The notes beneath the pieces are model-generated. The model worked only from the letters and a program-made list of their open reading frames with translations, did not search any database and was not told the origin of the DNA. From assembly GCA_013822735.1 (NCBI GenBank), contig PNKZ01000007.1:1-64000 (forward strand): a DNA stretch of 64,000 nucleotides, read 5' to 3'. Position 1 is the first letter of the stretch; each line of letters starts with the position of its first letter. The DNA comes from Pirellula sp. (GTDB lineage: Bacteria; Planctomycetota; Planctomycetia; Pirellulales; PNKZ01). Shown here piece by piece: positions 8,872 through 17,939 of the stretch. Both the position numbers and the translations under genes were made by a program.

Positions 8872-9558
8872 ATGCCGAAGGAACGAATTCTCGTCGTCGA
8901 CGACGAAGAAGATTTGCTCGAACTCATCAAGTACAACCTCGCCAAGGAGGGCTACCGCTGTGCGGGAGTTTCCACCGGTGAGGAAGCCATACGTCGCGCA
9001 CGGAGCGACCTTCCGGACTTGATGGTGCTCGATCTCCTCCTTCCGAACGTCGACGGGCTCGAAGTGTGTCGCGTGTTGAAGAACGATGCGCGCACGAAAC
9101 ATATTCCCGTCGTCATGCTTACGGCGAAGGGAGAAGAGGCCGACATGGTGACCGGCCTCGAAATGGGTGCCGACGACTATCTGGCCAAGCCGTTTAGCCC
9201 GCGCGTGTTGATCGCCCGGATCAAGGCGGTGCTCCGACGACGCCAGACGCAGGCCACGGACAATGAGACGCCGATCACCGTCGGCGAGTTCGTCATTCAC
9301 CCGGGGCGACATGAGACGACGGTCGCCGGACAGGCCGTGGATCTGACGCTGACGGAGTTTCGGTTACTGCAATTTCTCGCGCAGCGTCCCGGTTGGGCGT
9401 TCTCGCGAGCCCAGATCGTCGACGCCGTGAAGGGGGAAGATTACCCTGTAACGGAGCGATCGGTCGACGTGCAGGTGGCAGGGCTTCGCAAGAAACTCGG
9501 AGACCATGGCGCGTTTGTCGAAACGGTCCGCGGCGTCGGTTATCGCTTCAAGGGATAA
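8872..9558 (+). CDS. OmpR/PhoB-family response regulator
   Basis: 228 residues from the ATG at 8872, which has GGGAG upstream. The receiver domain (1-120) has the acidic pair D10/D11, phosphoacceptor D54 in LMVLDLLLPNVDG, TAK and the YLAKPF lysine, so it should be phosphorylatable. The C-terminal winged helix (about 135-228) has ELTLTEF-like sequence (VDLTLTEFRLL) and the recognition part ERSVDVQVAGLRKKLG, as in PhoB. The kinase gene follows after 56 bases. The closest known pair is PhoB/PhoR, which controls phosphate starvation genes, but no pst genes are here, so the signal is unproven. Confidence 0.9.
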   Translation: MPKERILVVDDEEDLLELIKYNLAKEGYRCAGVSTGEEAIRRARSDLPDLMVLDLLLPNVDGLEVCRVLKNDARTKHIPVVMLTAKGEEADMVTGLEMGADDYLAKPFSPRVLIARIKAVLRRRQTQATDNETPITVGEFVIHPGRHETTVAGQAVDLTLTEFRLLQFLAQRPGWAFSRAQIVDAVKGEDYPVTERSVDVQVAGLRKKLGDHGAFVETVRGVGYRFKG

Positions 9559-9614
9559 CGGCCCTCGAACGTCCCCATCTAGATTGAGTCCGCGAGGTCG
9601 AAGGAAGTTTTGCC

Positions 9615-11078
9615 GTGGCGCGTCGCCGAGTATTGCAAATCATTGCGCCCGCCATGTTCGGCATCGTCCTGTTGCTCGTAGCGGGGCTCGGCTGGCAAGG
9701 GGCGAGACTCCTTTCGGCTCGGCAAGAGGCTGCCGGCTCCGAGGGCGCGCAAGCATCGCTCGCGCGCACTTGGTGGTGGTCCGTGGCTGCGGCCGGTGCG
9801 GTCGCCGCGGCGGCGACGGCGGCCGCGTCGCTCGTGGCTTCGCGCCGCATTGCCGACCCGCTCAAGAGCCTTCAAACGGCCGTAGAGGCGCAAGTCGACG
9901 GCGATTCTCATGCCCCGACGCCGGTCGTCGACGTCGAGGAAATCAGCGATCTCATCGACGTCTTTGCACGGCTCAACGAGCGGCACGGCGAGCGCATCGA
10001 AGGGATGTTGCGCATCAACAACGAGCAGGAAGCGGTGCTTGCCGGCATGGCCGAAGGGGTATTGGCGATCGACGCCGACCGCCGCGTCATTAGCCTCAAT
10101 CGCTCCGCCGGCAATCTGCTCGGCGTCGGCCCTGCTGAAATCATGGGCCGCGCGCTCCACGAAATTGTGCGCAATCCCGAACTGCTCCGCTTCGTCGATC
10201 AATTGCTCTCGACCAAAAAGCCGCTCGAGCAAGACATCGTCTTCCGCCAAGCCGACGAACGGGTGCTGCAAGTGCGCGGCACGCTCTTGGCCAATACGCA
10301 AGGTCTCGGCTTCGGCGCCGTGTTTGTGCTCAACGACGTAAGCCGGCTTCGACGCCTGGAGAACATGCGCCGCGATTTCGCCGCCAACGTCTCGCACGAA
10401 CTGAAGACCCCGATCACGTCGATCAAGGGCTTCATCGAAACCGTGCTCGACGGCGCGACTCCGGAAGACACGGAACGTTTCTTGCGCATCGTCGCTCGGC
10501 AGGCCGATCGGCTCGACGCCATTATCGACGACTTGCTCAGCCTCTCGCGCATCGAAAAGGAGGCGGAAGCTTCGGACATCGTGCTCGCCACGACCCGTCT
10601 GAAAGAAATTGCTTATGGTGCCGCGCACGATTGTTTGTTGCGAGCCGACGAGCGCGGCATCAAGTTCGACATTCAGTGCGCCGACGACGCCCAGGCTCGC
10701 GTGAACGCCCTGCTCTTGCAACAGGCGGTTCGCAACCTGTTGGAGAACGCCGTGAAGTACAGCGACTCCGGCGGCTGTGTCGTGCTCTCGGTGGAGACGC
10801 TGCCCGACGAGGTTCGCATCGCCGTAATCGACCGCGGTTGCGGCATCGCGCCGGAGCACCACGCCCGCCTCTTCGAACGATTTTATCGCGTCGATAAGGC
10901 CCGCAGTCGCAAATTGGGGGGCACGGGCCTCGGCCTCGCAATCGTCAAGCACATCGTGCTGGCACACCGCGGCCGCGTGACGGTCGAAAGTGCTTTGGGC
11001 AAAGGAAGTAAATTTACCATCCATCTGCCGACGCGGCCGTTCTCCATCGGCAGCGACGCGAAGCGTAAAACGGCTTAG
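9615..11078 (+). CDS. PhoR-like sensor histidine kinase
   Basis: 487 residues from a GTG with AAGGAAG before it. Order: membrane helix (about 10-28), a very short extracytoplasmic loop, second helix (about 50-72), HAMP-like linker, PAS domain (about 140-240), HisKA with the phospho-His in FAANVSHELKTPIT, and the HATPase domain with N-box NLLENAVKYS, DRGCGIAP and GGTGLGLAIV. The small loop between helices means signals are probably sensed inside the cell, in the membrane, or by the PAS domain, as in PhoR. It is co-transcribed with the regulator upstream and is its likely partner. Confidence 0.92.
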   Translation: MARRRVLQIIAPAMFGIVLLLVAGLGWQGARLLSARQEAAGSEGAQASLARTWWWSVAAAGAVAAAATAAASLVASRRIADPLKSLQTAVEAQVDGDSHAPTPVVDVEEISDLIDVFARLNERHGERIEGMLRINNEQEAVLAGMAEGVLAIDADRRVISLNRSAGNLLGVGPAEIMGRALHEIVRNPELLRFVDQLLSTKKPLEQDIVFRQADERVLQVRGTLLANTQGLGFGAVFVLNDVSRLRRLENMRRDFAANVSHELKTPITSIKGFIETVLDGATPEDTERFLRIVARQADRLDAIIDDLLSLSRIEKEAEASDIVLATTRLKEIAYGAAHDCLLRADERGIKFDIQCADDAQARVNALLLQQAVRNLLENAVKYSDSGGCVVLSVETLPDEVRIAVIDRGCGIAPEHHARLFERFYRVDKARSRKLGGTGLGLAIVKHIVLAHRGRVTVESALGKGSKFTIHLPTRPFSIGSDAKRKTA

Positions 11079-11195
11079 CATTCGCGCCCGGCCGGTCACC
11101 GACCGCTACACGCGCGGCGGCAATCCCTCTAGAATGTCGGGCGACCACGGTACTCGTCCCTGACAGAACTTTCCTCCGCGCGGAGAGATGCTCGT

Positions 11196-12341
11196 ATGAT
11201 TCGCAGCGCTCGCTTGATATCCGGAACATGGCTCTGCCTGCTCGCCGCCTTCGCTTGCGCCCCCGCGCAGGCCGCCGACGACGTTTCCCAGGGAATTGAA
11301 GTACTGCTCGCCGTAGGGCCGGAAGGCAAAGGTCATCGCGAGGCGCAAGCTGCCTGGAAAACAGTTTCCACGGCACCCGCGGCGCGCCTGCCGGAGCTTC
11401 TTGCAGCCCTCGACACCGCCGGGCCGCTCGCGGCCAATTGGCTTCGTTCGGCCGTCGAGACCATTGCCGACCACGTCCCCGCCGAGGAACAAAAGAACGT
11501 TGCCGGACAACTAGAACCGTTCGTCACCGACGCGAAACACGTACCGACCGCTCGCCGCCTAGCGTACGACGTGCTCGCCCGCTTCGACCCGACCGCCGCC
11601 GATCGTTTGATGCCAGGCTTTTTAAACGACCCGAGCACGGAGCTCCGTCGTGAGTCGATCGAGCGACTGCTCACGCAAGCCGCGGCCTCGAAGGATGAAG
11701 CGGCGTCGAAAAAGCTTCAGCGCCAAGCGTTCGAAGCGGCCCGCGATCTCGACCAAATCAAGTCTCTGGCGGAGAAACTCGAGAAGCTCGGCGAACCGGT
11801 CGACCTACCTTCGCACTTCGGCTTCGTGATGCAATGGAAACTCATCGGACCCTTCGACAACGCCGGCGAGAAGGGCTTCGACGTCGCTTATCCGCCCGAG
11901 ACCGAAATCAATCCCGCGGCGAAGTATCCCGGCAAGGAAGGCAAAGAAGTCGGTTGGATCGACCACACGACCACCGACAAGCACGGAGTCGTCGATCTCA
12001 ACGCGGCGCTCGGCAAGAGTAAGGGCGCCGCAGCGTACGCCTTCGCCGAGTTTCGGGCCGCAAAGGCCGGGCCGGTCGATATTCGCGTCGGCTCCAACAA
12101 CGCCGTGAAGGTGTGGATCAACGGCAAGCTTTGCGATTCGCGCCGCGTGTATCACGCCGGCTTCGAGATCGACCAGTACATCTCGCGCGCCGAACTATCG
12201 GCCGGCGAGAACCGCATCCTGGTCAAGGTTTGCGAGAACGAGCAAACCGAATCGTGGGCCCAAGATTGGAATTTCCAACTTCGAGTCTGCGATGCCGTCG
12301 GCACGGCCGTGCTTTCGGCCGATCGCGTCGCCGGCAAGTAG
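11196..12341 (+). CDS. Secreted protein with HEAT-like helices and a beta-sandwich domain
   Basis: 381 residues. The signal peptide (about 1-27) ends in AQAA. Residues about 35-195 are helical and resemble HEAT-type repeats (ARRLAYDVLARFDP, LRRESIERLLTQ). Residues about 200-375 look like a beta-sandwich of the carbohydrate-binding or glycosyl-hydrolase-associated type: WKLIGPFDNAGEKGF near the start, then VKVWINGKL and AGENRILVKVCENE. Such domains are common in planctomycete exported proteins. No catalytic residues are apparent. It lies 58 bases upstream of the PQQ-like propeller gene and may share its transcript. Function unknown. Confidence 0.7.
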   Translation: MIRSARLISGTWLCLLAAFACAPAQAADDVSQGIEVLLAVGPEGKGHREAQAAWKTVSTAPAARLPELLAALDTAGPLAANWLRSAVETIADHVPAEEQKNVAGQLEPFVTDAKHVPTARRLAYDVLARFDPTAADRLMPGFLNDPSTELRRESIERLLTQAAASKDEAASKKLQRQAFEAARDLDQIKSLAEKLEKLGEPVDLPSHFGFVMQWKLIGPFDNAGEKGFDVAYPPETEINPAAKYPGKEGKEVGWIDHTTTDKHGVVDLNAALGKSKGAAAYAFAEFRAAKAGPVDIRVGSNNAVKVWINGKLCDSRRVYHAGFEIDQYISRAELSAGENRILVKVCENEQTESWAQDWNFQLRVCDAVGTAVLSADRVAGK

Positions 12342-12399
12342 ACCTCGCACGACAAATCGCTTCGTTTCCCTCGGTTCCCCTACATCGAGTAAGCCGATC

Positions 12400-13623
12400 A
12401 TGAATGCTCTTCGATATACGTTGCTCAGCGCCGGACTCGTGGTTTGTTGCGGGGCCGACTGGCTGCAATTCCGCGGCTCCGACAACACCGGCTCGACTGG
12501 CGCGGCCAAAGTTCCGGCCACCGAGTTTCAGGTAAAGACCGCGGAGCAAGCCGCGAAGAATGTGCTCTGGTCGTCGGACTTGCCGTTTCAAGGCGTATCG
12601 AGTCCGATCATTGTCGGCGATCGCATCTACGTGACCGGCGTCACCGGCGCCCGCCAAGATCGCTTGCACGTCGCTTGTTACGCGAATGCCGACGGCAAGC
12701 TTCTCTGGCAGCGCCAATTCTGGGCGACCGGCCGGACCCTCTGCCATCCGACGAGTTCGGTCGCCGCCAACACGCCGGCCTCCGACGGCAGGCGCATCTA
12801 TGCGTTCTTTTCCTCGAACGATCTCATCTGCCTCGACCTCGACGGCAATCTGCAATGGTATCGAGGGCTCACGCTTGAGCATCCCGCGGCGGCCAACGAC
12901 GTCGGCATGGCCGCGTCGCCGTTGGTGGTCGGCGGCGCCGTCGTCGTGCAGGTGGAAAGCAAAGGGGACTCGTTCGCAACGGGCGTCGACGCAACAACCG
13001 GTGAAACGCTCTGGAGCGTCCCGCGCAAGGCCGACATGAACTGGACCTCGCCGACCCTCTTTCATCCCCCCGGCGGCGAACCGCTCGTGCTGCTGCAATC
13101 GCCCGACAAACTCACGGCCCACAACCCCAAGACCGGCGAGCAGGCCTGGTCGTACGAAGGGAAGTGCGCCGAAATTAGCTCTCCGGTTTCCAAGAGCGAC
13201 GTCGTTCTCGTTCCGGTCGACGGAATCACCGCACTGCGGGCCGGAGCCGGGAGCGCCAACTGGGAGAAGCTCTGGCAAGAGAAAGGGCTCGCGACCGGCA
13301 GCCCGAGCGCCGTGATTCACGGCAATCAGGTTTACGTGCTCAACCGCGCCGGCGTGTTAACGGCCGGCGACATGACCACCGGCAAGGTACTCTGGAAGCT
13401 CCGCGCGAAGGGCCCCTATTGGGCGACGCCGGTCGCTGTCGGCGAGTACCTGTATCTCGTCAACCAAGACGGCACCGCCAACGTCGTGAAAACCGGGGCG
13501 GAAAGCGGCGAGGTTGTGAGCACGACGGAGTTCGGCGAACAGATGCTGGCTTCTCCCGCCTACTCCGACGGCGCCCTCTACTTTCGCGGCGCGAAGCACC
13601 TTTGGAAGATTGGAACACCGTGA
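12400..13623 (+). CDS. Exported PQQ-like beta-propeller protein
   Basis: 407 residues from the ATG at 12400, chosen because a signal peptide (MNALRYTLLSAGLVVCCGA) starts there. The mature protein opens with WLQFRGSDNTGST, the usual entry of planctomycete outer-membrane-assembly-like (BamB/PQQ) propellers. Repeated blades carry signatures such as GKLLWQR, GETLWSV, GEQAWSYEG and GKVLWKLR. Most members have no enzymatic activity and act in protein interaction or ligand binding outside the cytoplasm. Its TGA stop overlaps the GTG start of aroA. Confidence 0.87.
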   Translation: MNALRYTLLSAGLVVCCGADWLQFRGSDNTGSTGAAKVPATEFQVKTAEQAAKNVLWSSDLPFQGVSSPIIVGDRIYVTGVTGARQDRLHVACYANADGKLLWQRQFWATGRTLCHPTSSVAANTPASDGRRIYAFFSSNDLICLDLDGNLQWYRGLTLEHPAAANDVGMAASPLVVGGAVVVQVESKGDSFATGVDATTGETLWSVPRKADMNWTSPTLFHPPGGEPLVLLQSPDKLTAHNPKTGEQAWSYEGKCAEISSPVSKSDVVLVPVDGITALRAGAGSANWEKLWQEKGLATGSPSAVIHGNQVYVLNRAGVLTAGDMTTGKVLWKLRAKGPYWATPVAVGEYLYLVNQDGTANVVKTGAESGEVVSTTEFGEQMLASPAYSDGALYFRGAKHLWKIGTP

Positions 13624-14912
13624 GCGAAAGCGTTCTCATTCAGCAAGTTGCCGGTCCGATCGTCGGCCGTATTCGTCCTCCCGGCTCGAAGAGCATCACG
13701 AACCGCGCACTGGTTTGCGCCGCGCTGGCGGAAGGAACGTCGCACCTCTCCGGCGCTCTCGATAGCGACGACACGCAAGTGATGGTCGCCGCGCTGAAGT
13801 CGCTCGGCTTAAACGTGGTGCACGATAAGGCTCGCCGAACAATTGCCATCGAAGGCTGCAGCGGCCGATTGCCGCAAAGTACCGGCGATCTCTACATCGG
13901 CAACAGCGGCACCACGGTCCGCTTTCTCACCGCGATGCTCGCCGTCGGCAACGGCCGCTTTCGCTTGCACGGCACTGCGCGCATGCACGAGCGTCCGATC
14001 GAAGACCTGCTCTCGGCGCTGAAGTCGCTCCACGTGCAAGTACGCGACGAAACCGGCAACGGCTGTCCGCCCGTGGTCGTCGATGCGCGCGGACTCAACG
14101 GCGGCACGGCCGAGGTGCGCAGCGGCAAGTCGAGCCAGTTTCTCAGCGGCTTATTGATGGCCGCGCCCTATGCCCGTTCGCCGCTCACGCTCGTCGTCCC
14201 CGATGCGCTCGTTTCCCAACCCTATATCACGATGACGCTCGACGTCATGCGCGCGTTCGGGGTCGCTTGTCCGGTCGAAGATCTGCGGCGCTTCGAGGTG
14301 CCGCAGGGCAAGTACCACGGCCGCCGTTACGACATCGAACCCGACGCTTCCGCTGCGAGTTACTACTTCGCGGCGGCGGCCATCACCGGCGGGCGCGTCG
14401 AAGTGGAAGGACTCACGCTCGATGCGCTGCAAGGGGACGTGAAGTTCGTCGAAGTGCTCGAGCGAATGGGCTGCCAAGTGGAGCAAACAGGCGAAGGCAT
14501 CGCCGTCACCGGCGGCAAGCTCCGCGGCGTCGAGGTCGACATGAACGCGATTAGTGATACCGTGCAAACATTGGCCCCCGTCGCCTTATTCGCCGAAGGG
14601 CCCACGACGGTTCGCGGCGTGGCCCACATTCGTCACAAAGAAACCGACCGAATCCGCGCCGTGGCGGTCGAGCTGCGCAAGCTCGGCGCTACGGTCGAAG
14701 AATTCGACGACGGCCTGCGCATCACCCCTCCCAAGCAAATGCACGGAGCAAAGATCGCGACCTACGACGACCATCGTATGGCCATGAGCTTCGCGCTCGT
14801 CGGACTCAAAGTGCCCGGCGTCGAAATTCTCGATCCGCGCTGCACGCACAAAACGTATCCGGAGTTCTTTGCCGATTTCGGTCGACTCTGCGGCGTGAAG
14901 TACGACGCCTAA
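13620..14912 (+). CDS. aroA: 3-phosphoshikimate 1-carboxyvinyltransferase (EPSP synthase)
   Basis: 430 residues from a GTG that overlaps the preceding stop (GTGA at 13620-13623). An in-frame extension further up is only a shadow of the propeller gene. The enzyme makes EPSP from shikimate-3-phosphate and PEP in the chorismate pathway. Motifs: PPGSKSITNRALV (S3P and PEP binding), LYIGNSGTTVRF, KSSQFLSGLL, SDTVQTLAPVALFA, and HKETDRIRA. The C-terminus YDDHRMAMSFALVGL is typical. Chorismate also feeds the futalosine menaquinone genes 3 kb downstream. The coupling to a propeller gene is unusual. Confidence 0.95.
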   Translation: MSESVLIQQVAGPIVGRIRPPGSKSITNRALVCAALAEGTSHLSGALDSDDTQVMVAALKSLGLNVVHDKARRTIAIEGCSGRLPQSTGDLYIGNSGTTVRFLTAMLAVGNGRFRLHGTARMHERPIEDLLSALKSLHVQVRDETGNGCPPVVVDARGLNGGTAEVRSGKSSQFLSGLLMAAPYARSPLTLVVPDALVSQPYITMTLDVMRAFGVACPVEDLRRFEVPQGKYHGRRYDIEPDASAASYYFAAAAITGGRVEVEGLTLDALQGDVKFVEVLERMGCQVEQTGEGIAVTGGKLRGVEVDMNAISDTVQTLAPVALFAEGPTTVRGVAHIRHKETDRIRAVAVELRKLGATVEEFDDGLRITPPKQMHGAKIATYDDHRMAMSFALVGLKVPGVEILDPRCTHKTYPEFFADFGRLCGVKYDA

Positions 14913-14932
14913 TCTCGTGGCGCGCGAACGAC

Positions 14933-15020
14933 GGGTGGCTGGGGCAGAACACAGTGATGCACCAGTTTGATTGCGTATCGAGATTCACTGGGGCATCTCT
15001 ACGCTCTGCCACAGCCACCC
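14933..15020. repeat. Nested palindromic repeat, copy A (between convergent genes)
   Basis: This copy begins GGGTGGCTGGGGCAG (14933-14947) and ends CTGCCACAGCCACCC (15006-15020), the reverse complement with one mismatch. Inside are GATGCACCAG and CTGGGGCATC, again complementary apart from one base. A second copy with perfect arms lies at 44365-44445. Both sit between genes that face each other, here aroA and the zinc-ribbon gene. A role as two-way terminator or as a small dispersed element fits. Confidence 0.85.
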
Positions 15021-15097
15021 AGCCAAGTACGCAAACGAAAAAAGGGCGAGTGGAATGAGCCACTCGCCCTTGAAAATCTCTTGTGCCAATCGCTCGA

Positions 15098-15409
15098 CTA
15101 GCGTGACGTCATCACGCCGACCGTATCCACGGATTCCATCTTGGCCCGAATGATGCGTGATTCAGCGATCCGCGCCTCGGCCTGCTCAATCAACTCTTGC
15201 GCCCGATCGAGAAGACGCGTTCCGGAGAGTGAAGTGTTCTCCAGCGGCGCAGCGGCGCTAATCGTCGGAGCCCCATCACTATCCCAAGCGACGAACGGCG
15301 CACGGCAATGTTGGCAAACAACCTTCTTACCGAGATATTCCACGCGCACGTTGAGCTTGCGCCCGCACGTAGGACATTCTTGCACGTAATAAGGTTTGGC
15401 TTGAGGCAT
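15098..15409 (-). CDS. Small zinc-ribbon protein
   Basis: 103 residues from the ATG at 15409, which has a perfect AAGGAG 8 bases upstream. The N-terminal half forms a zinc ribbon with cysteine pairs in ECPTCGRKL and VVCQHCRAPF. A variable middle is followed by a C-terminal amphipathic helix with repeated acidic and basic residues (LLDRAQELIEQAEARIAESR). Ribbons of this kind recur in planctomycetes, often as modules of larger proteins. It could bind nucleic acid or a protein partner, but I do not know the function. Confidence 0.8.
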   Translation of the reverse strand: MPQAKPYYVQECPTCGRKLNVRVEYLGKKVVCQHCRAPFVAWDSDGAPTISAAAPLENTSLSGTRLLDRAQELIEQAEARIAESRIIRAKMESVDTVGVMTSR

Positions 15410-15727
15410 TGCGGTAGCTCCTTCCGCGGACAAAATCCTGTGGGAAACGCTTCTTATCGTACTCATTCCTTCCATCCGTTTTCAACCAAATCCGCCCCTG
15501 TTAAGTGAAATTTAACGTTCCTCACCGGCGGCTAACCGCGACCGAATGTCGCGGCGAAAAGGCAACCGGCGTGGTAGGGGTTCGACGTTCTCTGCAATCA
15601 GAATGCCAACACGCTTCCAGTAAGAGCCGATCGGAGCGCGTTGGTTCGCATGCGGCAAGAATTGACCGGAAAAATCTAGGCGCTCGCCCGCGGCACGATC
15701 GATACAGTCGGCAGGTCTGACGAGAAA
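15410..15727. other. Intergenic region between two leftward genes
   Basis: 318 bases holding the leader and presumably the promoter of the zinc-ribbon gene. I see no gene, strong hairpin or repeat here. Confidence 0.4.
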
Positions 15728-16036
15728 TCAGCCGCCCGTGACGATTCGAATCCGCTCAATTTGGTTGTCGGCCATCCACTCCAGCCAAGCTTCTTGCTCT
15801 TCCGACAACTCGATCTCCGCTTGGCTTCCGCTATCCAATGGGGAGACGAGCCGGAAGACGCCGTCGTCTAACCAAGTTGTGATGTCTGCGGCGTGGATCC
15901 GATATTCGCCCGCCGGCAGATCGGTCTCTTCCCCGCACGGTAAGCTCATGAAGTAAGCCACTTCCGTGCGAAATCGATCCGGCATCGCAAACGGCGGCAG
16001 TTCCGGACGATCGACGGCAACTACGGAAATCGACAT
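15728..16036 (-). CDS. Small conserved-looking protein of unknown function
   Basis: 102 residues from the ATG at 16036 (MSISVVAVDRPELPPF). An in-frame ATG ten codons earlier is possible but has no better ribosome site. The sequence is acidic, without signal peptide or membrane helix, and has a strand-rich look with short motifs such as YRIHAADITTWLDDGVFRLV. The C-terminal part (EEQEAWLEWMADNQIERIRI) is likely helical. The codon choice matches neighbouring genes, which supports its being real. No family recognised. Confidence 0.6.
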   Translation of the reverse strand: MSISVVAVDRPELPPFAMPDRFRTEVAYFMSLPCGEETDLPAGEYRIHAADITTWLDDGVFRLVSPLDSGSQAEIELSEEQEAWLEWMADNQIERIRIVTGG

Positions 16037-16291
16037 GGGAACGCCTGGAGGGAAGCGGGGCTGCACGCGGGGGAGTTCTTCAGGCTACCGCACGCGAGGC
16101 AGAACGCCAATATGCCGGGAATCGCCTAGCAGACGGCCGTGGGCGGTGAAAAGCCTCCGATCGAGCGAATGCCGCCGGCGAATTGCAAGGTATCTTTTTC
16201 GTAGGCCGGCACGTTCGGTCGATGAATAGCTTCGTAGCTGCGGCACATTGGGCCCATTCCGGTTTCCGGACGATCCGTGAGTATCCCGACG

Positions 16292-16933
16292 ATGAACTTC
16301 ACGCTTTCTCCTCGCATGTTCGTCGCCGCGATCATGTCCGCGTCGTTTCTCGCCGGCGGCAATGACAGCAGCGTCACCGCCGCCGAGCGTGCCGCTCCGC
16401 TCCCGGCGATGAAGGACGTCGCCGCGGCCGTGTCGAAGCAATTGGCTCGCACGCAAGAATATCACGCCGGCGATCTGATCACGCGTTTAGAGATCGAAGG
16501 CGCACTCGAAGCCGCCGCCAAACAAACCGGTTGGCGCCTGACGACGAAGCAGCACGACGAACTCGTCGAGCGAGGCGTCGAAGATCGCTCGTTTCTGGCG
16601 AAGCAACTCACGTCGAAATCAGGCCGCGTGTTCTCACGCCATATCGCCCAATATCAGCTCGGTTACGACCAACTTGATCGGCTCTCAAAGATGCCGCAAG
16701 GGCGCAGCACCATCGAGCGCCTTGTGCGCGGGCCCGACGGTTGGAAGCTGATCGAATACATGGCCAAGGCTCCGGGGGGCCATGAACTCGGTCGCATGTT
16801 GAGCGAAACGCCGAAAGGGGGCAACTTCGAGAAGGCGACGGGCCGCATCTACACCGAGGCCGAACTTATCGACGCGCTCGCCAAGCTTCACAAGGCCGCG
16901 GCCGCCGGTTCGACGACGAAGCCGTCGCGCTAA
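16292..16933 (+). CDS. Exported protein of unknown function
   Basis: 213 residues from the ATG at 16292. A signal peptide (about 1-30, MNFTLSPRMFVAAIMSASFL) ends near VTAAERA. The mature part is mostly helical and charged, with repeats of basic and acidic residues, and no cysteines. Stretches such as GWRLTTKQHDELVERGVED and YQLGYDQLDRLSKMPQGRS do not match a family I know. The start lies in a divergent region with the small leftward gene at 15728. It is followed at once by the convergent cyclophilin gene. Confidence 0.65.
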   Translation: MNFTLSPRMFVAAIMSASFLAGGNDSSVTAAERAAPLPAMKDVAAAVSKQLARTQEYHAGDLITRLEIEGALEAAAKQTGWRLTTKQHDELVERGVEDRSFLAKQLTSKSGRVFSRHIAQYQLGYDQLDRLSKMPQGRSTIERLVRGPDGWKLIEYMAKAPGGHELGRMLSETPKGGNFEKATGRIYTEAELIDALAKLHKAAAAGSTTKPSR

Positions 16934-16959
16934 ACTCATCTCGCTACGATCGCCGTAAT

Positions 16960-17658
16960 CTACCGCACGACGCCTACCGCATTCAACTTGACGGTCTGCG
17001 TCGGCAACTTGTCGAACCCCTTCACCGAGGCGGTGCGTACCTGCGAGATCTTTTCCAGGACGTCGAGCCCTTGAACCACTTCGCCGAAGACGCAATAGCC
17101 CGCGTCTTCCGGACGATCTCCCTTGCGATCAAGCGCCGGGTTGTCGGCCAAATTGAAGAAGAACTGCGAAGTGGCACTGTTCGGGTCGGCGGCGTTACGG
17201 GCCATGGCGATCGTGCCGCGCACGTTCTTCAAACCGTTGTTCGATTCGTTGACGATCGGATAGCGCACCGGCTTCGTTTGCAGCTTTTCGTTGTAGCTAC
17301 CGCCGAGCAACACGTATCCGGTATCGATCTGGTGGAAGATCGTACCGTCGTAATGGCGCGTCAGTGCGTAGTCGACGAAGTTCGACACCGTGCGCGGCGC
17401 GCGCTTCTGATTGAGCTTGATGACGATGTCGCCCAGCGAAGTGTGCATGGTGATGACCGGGTCGGGCAGTTCCGCCGTGGCGGCCGGGCGCGGTCGCGGC
17501 AAAGCGGCGGTCGACGGCGCGCCAGGCGACGCCGGCGAAGTAACGCTGCCGGCGGCCGGCGTTGCCGAGGCGGTGTCGGGCGTCGACTCCTTGCTGCAAC
17601 CACTTAGGAGCGACAACGAACCGATAATCAAACAGATCGTTCCAGCGCGAGCCAACAT
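16960..17658 (-). CDS. Cyclophilin-type peptidyl-prolyl isomerase, lipoprotein
   Basis: 232 residues from the ATG at 17658, preceded by AAAGGAG. A lipoprotein signal ends in LLSGC (Cys21), followed by a Ser/Thr/Ala/Pro linker (about 22-70). The cyclophilin domain (about 75-232) has SLGDIVIKL, APRTVSNFVDYA, GTIAMARN, SATSQFFFNLADN and YCVFGEVVQGLDVLEKI. The strand that normally reads FHR with the catalytic Arg reads FHQI here, and the usual QGGD reads LGGS, so isomerase activity may be weak or lost. It probably sits on the outer face of the inner membrane or the inner face of the outer membrane, acting in folding. Confidence 0.88.
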   Translation of the reverse strand: MLARAGTICLIIGSLSLLSGCSKESTPDTASATPAAGSVTSPASPGAPSTAALPRPRPAATAELPDPVITMHTSLGDIVIKLNQKRAPRTVSNFVDYALTRHYDGTIFHQIDTGYVLLGGSYNEKLQTKPVRYPIVNESNNGLKNVRGTIAMARNAADPNSATSQFFFNLADNPALDRKGDRPEDAGYCVFGEVVQGLDVLEKISQVRTASVKGFDKLPTQTVKLNAVGVVR

Positions 17659-17883
17659 CCCGAGCTCCTTTGCGGCGATTCCTTGCCGTGACGTGTGCGA
17701 CGCTCCCGACGAAGAGAACGTCGTCGGGGGCCTTGATGCGCCGGTATCTTGCTCTGCACCGGAAGTTCCGGCAAGCTCAGTTACCGTCGCCTGCACGTGC
17801 TACCGGCGTACTTTCCGCAGCATTCACCGCTTTTCACGGCTCCGACCGCGTCTGCCGGGGGTTTCCGCGACGAGCCGGGCCTC

Positions 17884-17889
17884 TATAAT
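17884..17889 (+). promoter_or_regulatory. Possible -10 box of the mqnA-mqnC transcript
   Basis: A perfect TATAAT lies 51 bases before the chosen mqnA ATG. No good -35 hexamer is seen 17 bases upstream (GTTTCC). If real, transcription would start near 17896, which would exclude the GTG at 17895 as the mqnA start and favour the ATG at 17940. Confidence 0.3.
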
Positions 17890-17939
17890 GGCTTGTGAAA
17901 GGATTCACAATCAGCGCACCCTTTGCCGGCACACTCGCC

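Noticed and set aside
16126-16302. Possible 58-residue leftward gene starting with GTG at 16302
   Set aside because: The residues look somewhat protein-like, but it overlaps the start of the exported protein gene, has no good ribosome site and no family. Not strong enough to list.
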